From Pseudomonadota bacterium (GTDB lineage: Bacteria > Pseudomonadota > Alphaproteobacteria > Micavibrionales > Micavibrionaceae): 64,000 bases of DNA. Positions 51,655-61,016 of this stretch are shown here, piece by piece. The stretch lies in the NCBI GenBank assembly GCA_029558635.1, contig JAKQEE010000063.1, positions 1-64,000 on the forward strand, given 5' to 3'. The translations under genes were made by a program, and so were the position numbers. Numbering within the stretch: position 1 is the first letter of the stretch; each line of letters starts with the position of its first letter. The notes beneath the pieces are model-generated. The model was not told where the DNA came from, made no database searches, and worked only from the letters and a program-made list of their open reading frames with translations.

Positions 51655-54428
51655 ACGCAGTTGAGATCGAAGAAGCCATCTCTCAGCTTGCCGAGCATCC
51701 CTTTGATGCCGCTACGTTCCCGTTTGCGTTTTTGGAAGCCTTTGGCAACAAAGAAACAACGATCAAACGCCTCAAGACATCTGCCGGTAACAAAAGCGAC
51801 ATTGAAGGCGCGGTACTGCAAGCCAATAACATTCACATTTTTGCCTGTGCAAAGGGGGGTGTTACAAATACGCTTGGCAAACTAAAGTTCAGCCCAACGA
51901 CAACAAGACAAAAAGCCAAGTTTATCTTGGCGACTGACGGCGACGAATTTCAGGCCGAAGACCTTAGCAGCGGCGAAACTGTTGTTTGTACTTATGCGGA
52001 TTTTCCCAACCATTTCGGCTTTTTCCTGCCGTTGGCTGGCATTAGCACCGTCAAGCAGATCAGCGATAACGCCTTTGATATCCGTGCCACCAGCCGCCTT
52101 AACAAACTCTATGTGACCCTGCTGCAGGACAACCCTGAATGGGGCGCAGATGAACGCCGCCCTGAAATGAACCACTTCATGGCAAGGTTGATTTTTTGCT
52201 TCTTCGCCGAAGATACGGGCATCTTCAGTGGTACAAGTCTTTTCACTGGCACGGTAGAAAAGATGAGCGCGAAGGATTCGTCCAACACTCACGAAGTGAT
52301 TAGCGAAATCTTCCGCGCGATGAACGTCGAAAAAGACAAACGTGATAGCGCCAATTTGCCGCGCTGGGCAAAAGACTTCCCCTATGTGAATGGTGGTCTT
52401 TTCTCCGACAGCACGGAAACGCCAAAATTCAGCAAAATAGCGCGTAGCTATCTTCTTCACGTTGGAAACCTTGACTGGACAAAGATCAACCCCGACATTT
52501 TTGGCTCGATGATCCAGGCCGTGGCGGATGATACCGAGCGTGGTGCATTGGGCATGCACTACACCTCTGTGCCTAATATCCTGAAAGTTTTGAACCCACT
52601 GTTTTTAGATGATCTGCGCGAACAACTGGAGACAGCAGATACGCCGATCAAGCTCCTTAATCTGCGCAAGCGCATGGCGCGTATTCGTGTTTTTGACCCC
52701 GCCTGCGGATCGGGGAATTTTCTGGTCATCGCCTATAAGGAAATGAGGGCCATTGAGGCGGAAATCAACAAACGCAGAGGTGAAGAATATCGCTCTAGCG
52801 ACATCCCGCTTACCAATTTCCGTGGAATTGAGCTGCGCGACTTCCCTGCCGAGATTGCCCGCCTTGCACTCATCATTGCAGAATACCAATGCAACGTACT
52901 GTATCGCGGGGCGATGGCAGCACTGGATGTATTTCTACCGCTCAAAAAAGAAAACTGGATTATCTGTGGCAATGCTTTGCGCTTGGACTGGTTGACTGTG
53001 TGTGAGCCTACAGGAAAAGGCGGAGGTAAAATTTATGGCGATGATTTGTTTGGCGCACCACTCGATCAAGTGAAAATTGATTTCGAGAATGAAGGTGGTG
53101 AAACTTATATTTGTGGAAATCCTCCATATATCGGCTCCACTTGGCAATCAGATGATCAAAAATCTGATTTGAAGTCGATATTTCATCATCGTACCAACTC
53201 GTGGAAATCATTGGACTATGTGTCTGGCTGGTTTATGAAAGCTGCAGACTATGGAGTACACACAAATAGTGCAGCAGCGTTTGTGTCTACGAATTCAATT
53301 TGCCAAGGGCAACAAGTTCCAATTCTATGGCCTCTTATATTTAAAACAGGCCATGATATTTCTTTTGCTCATACAAATTTTAAATGGGCAAACTTAGCCA
53401 GTCACAATGCTGGTGTTACAGTTATTATTGTTGGAATTTCTAACCATGCGGAAAAAGTGCGTAAAATCTTTTCTATTGGGGATGAAAATGTCTCTCTAGT
53501 AAAAGAAACTGGAAATATAAATCCTTACCTTGCCGCAGGACAAACTATTTTCATCAATAAGATTGCTAAGCCTATATCAAAAGATTTGCCAGACGTTGTT
53601 CGTGGAAATATCCCTGTAGATGCTGGTTTCCTTTACTTAAATCAGGATGAGAAGAATGAAGCGATAGCTTTAACAGACCCTAATATAATTAGGCTTTGCC
53701 TAGGTTCTGATGAATTTATCTCTGGCAAGCAAAAGTACTGTTTATGGCTTAAAGACTGCGGCTTCACAGAGATTTCCCAAAATAGCTTCATTTCATCTCG
53801 ATTAGAAAAGGTTTCAGAGGCCAGAAAGAATAGTACAAAGGCTGCAACTAGAAATGCAGCTTCAACCCCGCATCTTTTCTTTGAGCGCCGCCAAAATGGT
53901 GATGAGCAAATAATAGCCATACCAGCTATTAGTTCGGAGAATCGTGAATACTTGCCTGTAGGATTGCTCAAATCTGGCACAATCATAACCGGCAAAATGT
54001 ATGGGATTTTTAATGCACCTCTGTGGAACATGGCTCTGGTCGCGTCGCGTTTACATTGGGTTTGGATTGGAACAGTTTGTGTTCGCATGAGAACTGACTT
54101 TTCTTATTCTAATACGCTGGGCTGGAACACATTTCCTGTTCCTGATTTGACTGAGAAGAACAAGGCTGACCTGACTCGGTGTGCTGAAGATATCTTGTTA
54201 GCACGGGAAGCTCATTTCCCCGCGACTATCGCAGACTTATATAACCCAGAAAAAATGCCGGAAAACCTGCGACATGCGCACGAACGCAATGATGAAGTAT
54301 TGGAGCGTATATATATTGGTCGTCGCTTCAAAAACGATACAGAGCGCCTTGAAAAACTTTTCGACCTCTACACTAAAATGACTTCTGAACAGAAGAAACC
54401 CAGCGTAAAACGGAGCAAAATGAAATGA
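51651..54428 (+). CDS. MmeI-like adenine-specific DNA methyltransferase
   Basis: The 925-residue product begins at a GTG in the overlap. The MmeI-like helical block RLIFCFFAEDTGIF (about 180-192) is followed by SAM-binding motif I DPACGSGNF (349-357) and catalytic motif IV NPPYIGS (490-496), indicating N6-adenine methylation. A target-recognition region lies at about 560-850. The N-terminus (EAISQLAEHPFDA...) is unlike the MmeI nuclease domain and I see no D-ExK motif, so it is probably methylation-only, with cleavage supplied by a neighbour. The DNA is clearly more AT-rich from about 53.0 kb, across the recognition region. ATGA overlap with the helicase gene. Confidence 0.85.
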   Translation: MNAVEIEEAISQLAEHPFDAATFPFAFLEAFGNKETTIKRLKTSAGNKSDIEGAVLQANNIHIFACAKGGVTNTLGKLKFSPTTTRQKAKFILATDGDEFQAEDLSSGETVVCTYADFPNHFGFFLPLAGISTVKQISDNAFDIRATSRLNKLYVTLLQDNPEWGADERRPEMNHFMARLIFCFFAEDTGIFSGTSLFTGTVEKMSAKDSSNTHEVISEIFRAMNVEKDKRDSANLPRWAKDFPYVNGGLFSDSTETPKFSKIARSYLLHVGNLDWTKINPDIFGSMIQAVADDTERGALGMHYTSVPNILKVLNPLFLDDLREQLETADTPIKLLNLRKRMARIRVFDPACGSGNFLVIAYKEMRAIEAEINKRRGEEYRSSDIPLTNFRGIELRDFPAEIARLALIIAEYQCNVLYRGAMAALDVFLPLKKENWIICGNALRLDWLTVCEPTGKGGGKIYGDDLFGAPLDQVKIDFENEGGETYICGNPPYIGSTWQSDDQKSDLKSIFHHRTNSWKSLDYVSGWFMKAADYGVHTNSAAAFVSTNSICQGQQVPILWPLIFKTGHDISFAHTNFKWANLASHNAGVTVIIVGISNHAEKVRKIFSIGDENVSLVKETGNINPYLAAGQTIFINKIAKPISKDLPDVVRGNIPVDAGFLYLNQDEKNEAIALTDPNIIRLCLGSDEFISGKQKYCLWLKDCGFTEISQNSFISSRLEKVSEARKNSTKAATRNAASTPHLFFERRQNGDEQIIAIPAISSENREYLPVGLLKSGTIITGKMYGIFNAPLWNMALVASRLHWVWIGTVCVRMRTDFSYSNTLGWNTFPVPDLTEKNKADLTRCAEDILLAREAHFPATIADLYNPEKMPENLRHAHERNDEVLERIYIGRRFKNDTERLEKLFDLYTKMTSEQKKPSVKRSKMK

Positions 54429-56488
54429 CCGATCTGAAAAACATCCCCTCTGTCTCCGTGAATTATGCCTGCAACGGCAGCTCGACTACCGCCAATAAAA
54501 TGGGCATGCGGGTTATGCAAGAACGCGCCTATGAAAAGCGTGGGGAACAATATCTGCTCATCAAATCTCCGCCGGCCTCTGGCAAAAGCCGTGCGCTTAT
54601 GTTCGTCGCGCTGGATAAACTGCATAACCAGGGCTTGAAAAAAGCACTGATCGTTGTGCCAGAAAAGTCCATTGGCTCCAGTTTTAACGATGAGCCCCTG
54701 TCAAAATACGGCTTCTGGGCGGATTGGGTTGTCGCGCCGCAATGGAATCTTTGCAACGCGCCTGGGGATGATAATGGCGGCAAGGTAAAGTCCGTTAAAG
54801 CCTTTCTCGACAGCATAGACCGCGTTTTGGTTTGTACCCATGCCACCTTCCGCTTTGCGGTGGAACAATTCGGTGTGGCTGCTTTTGATGATTGCCTGAT
54901 CGCTGTGGATGAATTCCACCACGTCAGCGCGGCGGAAGATAATATTTTGGGTGGAATTATTACCCAGCTGATTACGAGAGATAAAGTCCACATCGTTGCT
55001 ATGACTGGATCGTATTTCCGTGGCGATGCCATACCCGTGTTGATGCCTGCCGATGAAGCGCGATTTGAAACTGTCACTTATACCTATTACGAGCAGCTCA
55101 ATGGCTATCAATACTTAAAACGCCTTGATATCGGTTATTACTTTTATTCTGGCTCTTATGTCGATGAAATCGCTGACGTGCTGGATACAGACCTAAAAAC
55201 CATCCTGCATATCCCCAACGTCAATTCTCGTGAAAGCACACAGCGCGGTAAGACGACCGAGGTCAGTGAAATTATGGGGACAATGGGTGAATGGAAAGGC
55301 AAAGACCCGATTACAGGCTTCGATCTTGTGGAGCGTGCAGATGGCCGCATTTTGAAAATTGCCGACCTGGTTGACGATGGCCCAGACCGCCATGCCAAGG
55401 TTCTGGCCGCACTGAAAGACCCAGCGCAAAAAGATAACCGTGACCATGTAGATGTCATCATCGCGCTTGGCATGGCGAAGGAAGGTTTTGACTGGATTTG
55501 GTGCGAACACGCGCTAACCGTTGGATATCGCTCCAGCCTGACTGAAATCATCCAAATTATCGGACGTGCCACCCGCGACGCCAAAGGCAAGACCCATGCA
55601 CGCTTTACCAATCTCATTGCTGAACCCGATGCAAGCTCCGAGGCCGTGACGGATGCGGTAAACGATACACTCAAGGCCATCGCAGCCAGTCTGTTGATGG
55701 AGCAAGTGCTTGCGCCAAAATTCAACTTTACCCCAAAAAATCCACAAAGCGGCCCCGTTGAAGGGGTGGACTATGGCGCTGGCGGTTACGATCCTGCCAA
55801 GACCAATGTAGGATATGATCCAATCACTGGTGCAGTACAGATGGAAATCAAAGGCCTTATTGAGCCTAAAAGCCCAGAAGCCCAGCGCATCTGCAAGGAA
55901 GACTTAAATGAAGTCATCGCCGCCATCGTACAAGACAAGCCTTCACTGGAACGTGGCATCTTTGACCCCGAACTCGTACCAGAAGAAATCACCGAGGTAC
56001 GTATCGGGAAGATCATCCGTGATAAATACCCTGAGCTAAGCGAAGAAGATCAGGAAGCTATTCGCCAACGCGCTGTGGCAGCAATCAATATCGTACAGGA
56101 AGCAAAGAAAATCATTTCCGACCCAGCAGCTCCTGGTACGCTGACCACAAGCAATACCGCCCTCATTGATGGGGTGCGCAAATTTGCCATGGATGTACGT
56201 GAGCTGGATATCGACCTGATCGACCGCATTAATCCATTTGGCGAAGCTTATGCCATTCTTTCCAAAGCCATGAATGAAGATAGCCTGAAGCAGGTGGCCG
56301 CCGTCATTGCAGGTAAGAAAACAAAGCTCTCACCTGAAGAAGCTAAAGATCTGGCCACCCGTGCCGTGAAATTCAAAAAAGAGCGTGGTCGCCTGCCTTC
56401 GCTGGACTCTTCTGATCCATGGGAGAAACGTATGGCTGAAGGCGCTGCAGCTTTTGTACGCTATAAGGAAGAAGGACGCTATGAGTGA
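54425..56488 (+). CDS. DExH-box helicase of the defence operon
   Basis: The 687-residue superfamily 2 ATPase has Walker A PPASGKS (49-55), DEFHH (162-166), TGS (194-196) and motif VI QIIGRATRD (377-385), all intact. The C-terminal 300 residues are helical and Glu/Lys-rich without a nuclease signature I can see. The general layout resembles translocase subunits of restriction systems, here physically separate from methylase and nuclease. It overlaps the following GIY-YIG gene by 8 bases. Confidence 0.88.
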   Translation: MTDLKNIPSVSVNYACNGSSTTANKMGMRVMQERAYEKRGEQYLLIKSPPASGKSRALMFVALDKLHNQGLKKALIVVPEKSIGSSFNDEPLSKYGFWADWVVAPQWNLCNAPGDDNGGKVKSVKAFLDSIDRVLVCTHATFRFAVEQFGVAAFDDCLIAVDEFHHVSAAEDNILGGIITQLITRDKVHIVAMTGSYFRGDAIPVLMPADEARFETVTYTYYEQLNGYQYLKRLDIGYYFYSGSYVDEIADVLDTDLKTILHIPNVNSRESTQRGKTTEVSEIMGTMGEWKGKDPITGFDLVERADGRILKIADLVDDGPDRHAKVLAALKDPAQKDNRDHVDVIIALGMAKEGFDWIWCEHALTVGYRSSLTEIIQIIGRATRDAKGKTHARFTNLIAEPDASSEAVTDAVNDTLKAIAASLLMEQVLAPKFNFTPKNPQSGPVEGVDYGAGGYDPAKTNVGYDPITGAVQMEIKGLIEPKSPEAQRICKEDLNEVIAAIVQDKPSLERGIFDPELVPEEITEVRIGKIIRDKYPELSEEDQEAIRQRAVAAINIVQEAKKIISDPAAPGTLTTSNTALIDGVRKFAMDVRELDIDLIDRINPFGEAYAILSKAMNEDSLKQVAAVIAGKKTKLSPEEAKDLATRAVKFKKERGRLPSLDSSDPWEKRMAEGAAAFVRYKEEGRYE

Positions 56489-57671
56489 TCTAGACGAGCT
56501 TTATGACGAATTAAGCGATCTCCATATCCCTAAGAAGGATGGCTCAGGCCGCACAGCGCGTGAAGAGCGTATTATTGCAGGATTTGAAGATATTGAGCGC
56601 TTCCTTGAACAGCACGGACGCATTCCAGCGCATGGTGAAGATAAGGATATTTTTGAACGCCTCTATGCTGTGCGGCTTGGTAAAATCCGCTCATCTGAAG
56701 AATGTCGTACAGTTCTCGCTAATTTAGATAAGCATGGTCTTTTAGGCGATGCATCAGCCATCTCAGATAGCACAAACGAAGAGCTTGATGATGAAGCGCT
56801 TTTGGAAGAGCTGGAGGGTATTGGTAGAAGCGATATTACAAAGCTGACACATGTCCGCCCCCGTGCCGAAGTTAATGCAGCAGAAGAAATTGCCAACCGC
56901 ACACCTTGCAATGACTTTGCAAAATTCAAGCCGTTATTTGATGAGGTAGCTGAAGATATCGCCACAGGCAGAAGAACAACTCTTCAGATCAGAAAAGATG
57001 CTGGTTTTCTAAAGGCACGGATTAAAGAGGGTGAATTCTTCATTCTCAATGGCCAAACCGTTTATGTTGCAGAGGTAGGAGAGACCATCAAAGCTCCTAA
57101 CGGAGATACAGATGCCCGCCTGCGGGTAGTCTACTCTAATGGCACAGAAAGCAATCTTCTTCTGCGCTCCCTTCAACGTGCGCTCTATAAAGACGAAACA
57201 AGTCGCATTATTTCTGAACCACCAGCAGGGCCACTCTTTTCTGGCGAATCCGAGGATGGGGATGTTGAAACAGGAACGATCTATGTCCTGCGCAGTGAAT
57301 CCGACCACCCTTGGATCAAGGAGAATCGTGAATTCATCCATAAAATCGGTGTTACCGGCGGCGATGTCAAAAAGCGTCTAGGTAATCCAAAAGTTTCTTC
57401 CACCTACCTGATGGCAGATGTCGAAATCGTGGCGACCTACGAGCTTTCCAATATCAACCCCGTCAAACTGGAAAACCTCATCCACCGTTTCTTCAAACCA
57501 GCACAACTGAATATCGAGATCAAAGATCGCCTTGGCAACCCCATCGATCCCCGCGAATGGTTTCTTGTACCCTTGTTCGTGATTGATGAAGCGATTGAGT
57601 GCATTAAGAATGGTTCAATTATTAACTGTGCTTATGATGTAAAGAAACAAGAAATTTTGAGAAAGGCGTAA
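56481..57671 (+). CDS. GIY-YIG nuclease-domain protein
   Basis: The product is about 396 residues. It starts at 56481, since upstream frame is inside the helicase gene. The GIY-YIG/T5orf172-type domain spans residues about 264-345: GTIYVLRS (Tyr268), HKIGVTGGDVKKRL with conserved Arg299, and KLENLIHRFF with the catalytic-type Glu331. The N-terminal 250 residues are helical and acidic (about residues 100-112 are Glu/Asp-rich) and may mediate partner binding. It follows the helicase by translational coupling. It is the most likely effector nuclease of the methylase module. Confidence 0.8.
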   Translation: MSDLDELYDELSDLHIPKKDGSGRTAREERIIAGFEDIERFLEQHGRIPAHGEDKDIFERLYAVRLGKIRSSEECRTVLANLDKHGLLGDASAISDSTNEELDDEALLEELEGIGRSDITKLTHVRPRAEVNAAEEIANRTPCNDFAKFKPLFDEVAEDIATGRRTTLQIRKDAGFLKARIKEGEFFILNGQTVYVAEVGETIKAPNGDTDARLRVVYSNGTESNLLLRSLQRALYKDETSRIISEPPAGPLFSGESEDGDVETGTIYVLRSESDHPWIKENREFIHKIGVTGGDVKKRLGNPKVSSTYLMADVEIVATYELSNINPVKLENLIHRFFKPAQLNIEIKDRLGNPIDPREWFLVPLFVIDEAIECIKNGSIINCAYDVKKQEILRKA

Positions 57672-57675
57672 AACC

Positions 57676-58902
57676 ATGACCTTAAAACATGATGCGTTAC
57701 GACAGATTAGTTACATACAACAAGCTCTCTCTCAAAGCAAAAAACCAATAGGTTTCTTTATAGGTGCTGGATGCCCTCTTGCTGTAAGAGTAAATCAAAG
57801 AAACGAAGATGGAAAAGAAGTTTCTGATCCTATCATCCCTGATGTTGCAGGACTAACTCAGAAAATATCAGACAAGCTTAAGGCTGCCGAAGGAACAGAA
57901 GAAACAGCATGGGATAAACTAATATCCTTAATGGTAGAGGATGGCGTCTCTAGCCCTAATATAGAGGACATTTTAACGCAGGTTCGCGCCTTAAGAAGTG
58001 TTGCAGGAAACGGAACTGTCAGAGGTTTTGTAGCAAAAGACCTAGAAGATTTGGATGAGAGCATTTGTAAAATTATTTCTGATGAAGTTGATAAATCCCT
58101 TCCGAATGAATTGTCACCTTATCATAATTTGGCAATATGGGCTCGCACCATAGATAGAGAGTTGCCCGTTCATGTCTTTACAACCAATTATGATTTGCTT
58201 ATCGAGCAGGCGTTTGAGGAATCATCTGCACCCTACTTCGATGGGTTTATTGGTGCTAGAAAGGCTTTCTTTGATCTGGGTGCTGTAGAGAATGAGCACT
58301 GTCTACCAGCGCGCTGGACACGTCTTTGGAAAATACATGGGTCAATTAATTGGATATTAGATCAGCAAAACAACGTCGTTAGAAGTGATAAGCTAGATGA
58401 AGGGAACAAATATTTAATCTACCCCTCACACCTAAAATATGACCAAAGCAGAAAAATGCCCTATCTAGCAATGCTAGATAGACTTAAAGACTTTTTATTC
58501 AAATCGTCTTCCGTCTTATTTATTTCAGGTTATTCATTTTCGGATGACCATATCAACGATGTTATATGCAGAAGCTTAGAAAACAATCCGACATGTATGA
58601 CGTATGCTTTCCTGTACGGAAACATCGGAGATGAAAAATACGAAAAGGCAAGAAAGTGTGCTTTGCGCACTCCAAACTTAAGCCTATTCGCATTTGATGG
58701 GGCAATCATTGGAAGAAACCAAGCCAACTGGTCGTACAACGATGATATTCGCACAAGCATACCTGATGGCATTCTTATTCCTGAATCATCTGACAATCCA
58801 ACGACCGAAGATAAAATTTGTAAAATACAGCTTGGGGATTTCTATCAGTTTTCAAGATTATTAAAAAATCTTAGCGGAGAGGTAGGCGATGATGAAAAAT
58901 AA
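57676..58902 (+). CDS. SIR2-family defence effector
   Basis: The 408-residue product has the NAD-binding SIR2 fold: FFIGAGCP at 27-34, FTTNYDLLIE at 168-177, the catalytic His in KIHGSINW (His221), and ISGYSFSDDHIND at 283-295. All key residues for NAD hydrolysis are present. The C-terminal region is not one I recognise. It overlaps the HerA gene by 14 bases, the pairing known for SIR2-HerA anti-phage complexes in which NAD depletion aborts infection. The DNA is AT-rich compared with the preceding genes. Confidence 0.9.
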   Translation: MTLKHDALRQISYIQQALSQSKKPIGFFIGAGCPLAVRVNQRNEDGKEVSDPIIPDVAGLTQKISDKLKAAEGTEETAWDKLISLMVEDGVSSPNIEDILTQVRALRSVAGNGTVRGFVAKDLEDLDESICKIISDEVDKSLPNELSPYHNLAIWARTIDRELPVHVFTTNYDLLIEQAFEESSAPYFDGFIGARKAFFDLGAVENEHCLPARWTRLWKIHGSINWILDQQNNVVRSDKLDEGNKYLIYPSHLKYDQSRKMPYLAMLDRLKDFLFKSSSVLFISGYSFSDDHINDVICRSLENNPTCMTYAFLYGNIGDEKYEKARKCALRTPNLSLFAFDGAIIGRNQANWSYNDDIRTSIPDGILIPESSDNPTTEDKICKIQLGDFYQFSRLLKNLSGEVGDDEK

Positions 58903-60793
58903 CCTCTCTAAAAGCGCCACTGTTCTTGGAACAGTTCAAGATGTGAGCGGCACATCTATTAGTGTGACTTTAAGTAACAACCACCTATCTGGGTTAACAT
59001 TTGTCAATGGACAAGGCTATAGGATTGGCCAGCTAGGTAGCTTCGTCAAAATACCTGTTGGCTATATCGATCTTTTTGGAATCGTAACACAGGTCGGAGC
59101 AAGTGCTGTACCAGAAAATGTATCGGCTCAAGAGCCCTATGGATATAGATGGCTCAAGATTCAGCTGATTGGAGAAGGATACAATAACGGTAAGTTTCAG
59201 AGAGGCATCTCACAATACCCCACTATTGATGATGAAGTACACTTGGTTTCAGAAAAGGACTTAGCCCAAATATATGGCAAGAAAGGCGAGCAAAATCATC
59301 TCGTTAAGATCGGTCATATTGCAGGCTCTGAATCCATCGACGCTCTGGTTGATATAAACAAACTTGTAACAAGGCACTCTGCTATAGTTGGTACAACAGG
59401 ATCAGGAAAGTCCACAACCGTCGCAGGTCTTCTTCATGCCCTTTCTGAAAAGAGCCGCTTTCCTTCTGCACGCATTGTTGTTTTGGATATTCATGGCGAA
59501 TACGGCAAAGCACTAGGAGATCGGGCAAATGTTTACAAAATCACTCCCGATACAAGGGTTTCTTACGAACGCCCCTTGCGTTTACCTTTTTGGGCTATGA
59601 ATTTTGATGAGTTATTAAAAGTAACATTTGGTGACCTACCCCAGGATAGCAAGGCGCGAAATATAATCATGGAAAAAGTACTGCAGTATAAAGCAGAAAC
59701 TATTTCAAAATACCCCAAGAAAGGCATCTCTTTAGAAAGCCTAAATGTAGATAGTCCAGTTCCATTCAGCCTAAATACCCTATGGCATGAGCTATATTGC
59801 AATGAGTTTGGCACTTACTATTCTGACAATGGAAAGACCCCTACAGAAGCAAACTGGGCATACGAGAAAGATGCTGCAGGGAATGAAATAAAAGGAAATC
59901 CTGCTGCCGGCGTACCTCCTAAATTTAGAAAAGTAAAAAATGTTAAAGATGATCCAGAAAAAATAAACTATCTACCTGATCCATTGAATATTCGAGCACA
60001 ATTAGAAAATCTTGGAGCTAAATTACGCATACCAAGATACGATTTTCTCTTAAAACCTGGCGAGTGGTTACCTGAATCTGACGGAAAGGTCGAGTGCGAT
60101 TTACCCGACTTAATGAAAGGATGGATAGGGACGGAAAGACCTATAACCGTACTAGATTTATCAGGTATACCCACTACCATCATAAATGATGTGATCGGAA
60201 TACTGCTTCGTGTTTTGTATGATGCTTTGTTCTGGGCAAGAAATCTCTCACAGGGAGGAAGAGAGCGACCTTTGTTAATAGTTATGGAGGAGGCACACAC
60301 ATACCTCAACGATAACTTTCAGGGACTAGCATCTTCCATAGTTCAGAGAATTGTTAAAGAAGGACGAAAGTATGGCATAGGTGCAATGATTGTAAGTCAG
60401 AGGCCTTCAGAAATTAACTCAACAATACTCTCTCAATGTGGGACTTTCTTTGCGCTCCGGCTAAGTAATTCTACAGATAGATCACACATAACCGGAGCTA
60501 TTACTGATAATTTAGAAGGCCTCACAAACATGCTGCCCATTTTGAGAACGGGAGAGGCAATCGTTCTGGGTGAAGCCGTAGGCTTGCCTATGCGCACTAT
60601 AATACAACCACCTCCCAAAGATAAAAGACCAGATAGTCACGATCCAATTGTTTGTGATGATCGGACACCAGAAGAGTCGTTAGCGCCAGGGGGATGGAAT
60701 ATCCGTATGGAGAACGATCCAAACTACGATGAATTTAGCCTTGTATGGCGACAACAAAACCCAAGATTACCAGACAACCAACCGGAGGAATAA
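58889..60793 (+). CDS. HerA-type hexameric ATPase
   Basis: The 634-residue product begins with a HAS-barrel-like beta region (about 10-75), then Walker A GTTGSGKST (168-176). A Walker B block, LLIVMEEAHTYL, lies at about 460-475. The C-terminal catalytic region shows VSQRPSEINSTILSQCGTFFALRLSN and GEAIVLGEAVGLPMRT. HerA ATPases encircle DNA and in defence systems form complexes with SIR2 or nucleases. It starts within the SIR2 gene and is followed after 2 bases by a KTSC gene. Confidence 0.9.
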   Translation: MMKNNLSKSATVLGTVQDVSGTSISVTLSNNHLSGLTFVNGQGYRIGQLGSFVKIPVGYIDLFGIVTQVGASAVPENVSAQEPYGYRWLKIQLIGEGYNNGKFQRGISQYPTIDDEVHLVSEKDLAQIYGKKGEQNHLVKIGHIAGSESIDALVDINKLVTRHSAIVGTTGSGKSTTVAGLLHALSEKSRFPSARIVVLDIHGEYGKALGDRANVYKITPDTRVSYERPLRLPFWAMNFDELLKVTFGDLPQDSKARNIIMEKVLQYKAETISKYPKKGISLESLNVDSPVPFSLNTLWHELYCNEFGTYYSDNGKTPTEANWAYEKDAAGNEIKGNPAAGVPPKFRKVKNVKDDPEKINYLPDPLNIRAQLENLGAKLRIPRYDFLLKPGEWLPESDGKVECDLPDLMKGWIGTERPITVLDLSGIPTTIINDVIGILLRVLYDALFWARNLSQGGRERPLLIVMEEAHTYLNDNFQGLASSIVQRIVKEGRKYGIGAMIVSQRPSEINSTILSQCGTFFALRLSNSTDRSHITGAITDNLEGLTNMLPILRTGEAIVLGEAVGLPMRTIIQPPPKDKRPDSHDPIVCDDRTPEESLAPGGWNIRMENDPNYDEFSLVWRQQNPRLPDNQPEE

Positions 60794-60795
60794 AT

Positions 60796-61014
60796 ATGGC
60801 GTGGGAAACATTCAACAACTTCACATCTTCAAACATTGCGTCACTCCGCTATGATCCCAGTACCTCAACACTTGAGGTGGGATTTCTTAATGGAGGTGTG
60901 TACCATTACTACGATGTTCCATCCCAGGTTTGGGAAGCATTCAAAGCCGCTCCTTCTCAAGGTCAATATTTAGCCGCAAATATTAAAGGGCACTACAGAT
61001 ACAGCAAGGTGTAG
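60796..61014 (+). CDS. KTSC-domain small protein
   Basis: The 72-residue product starts at 60796 after GGAGGA. It is entirely a KTSC-like fold: SSNIASLRYDPSTSTLEVGFLNGGVYHYYDVP, then VWEAFKAAPSQGQYLAANIKGHYRYSKV. KTSC domains occur as RNA-associated or toxin-linked small proteins, with no clear biochemical role. Its position between HerA and a PD-(D/E)XK protein with 2-base gaps on both sides suggests it is an integral part of the operon. Confidence 0.8.
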   Translation: MAWETFNNFTSSNIASLRYDPSTSTLEVGFLNGGVYHYYDVPSQVWEAFKAAPSQGQYLAANIKGHYRYSKV

Positions 61015-61016
61015 CC

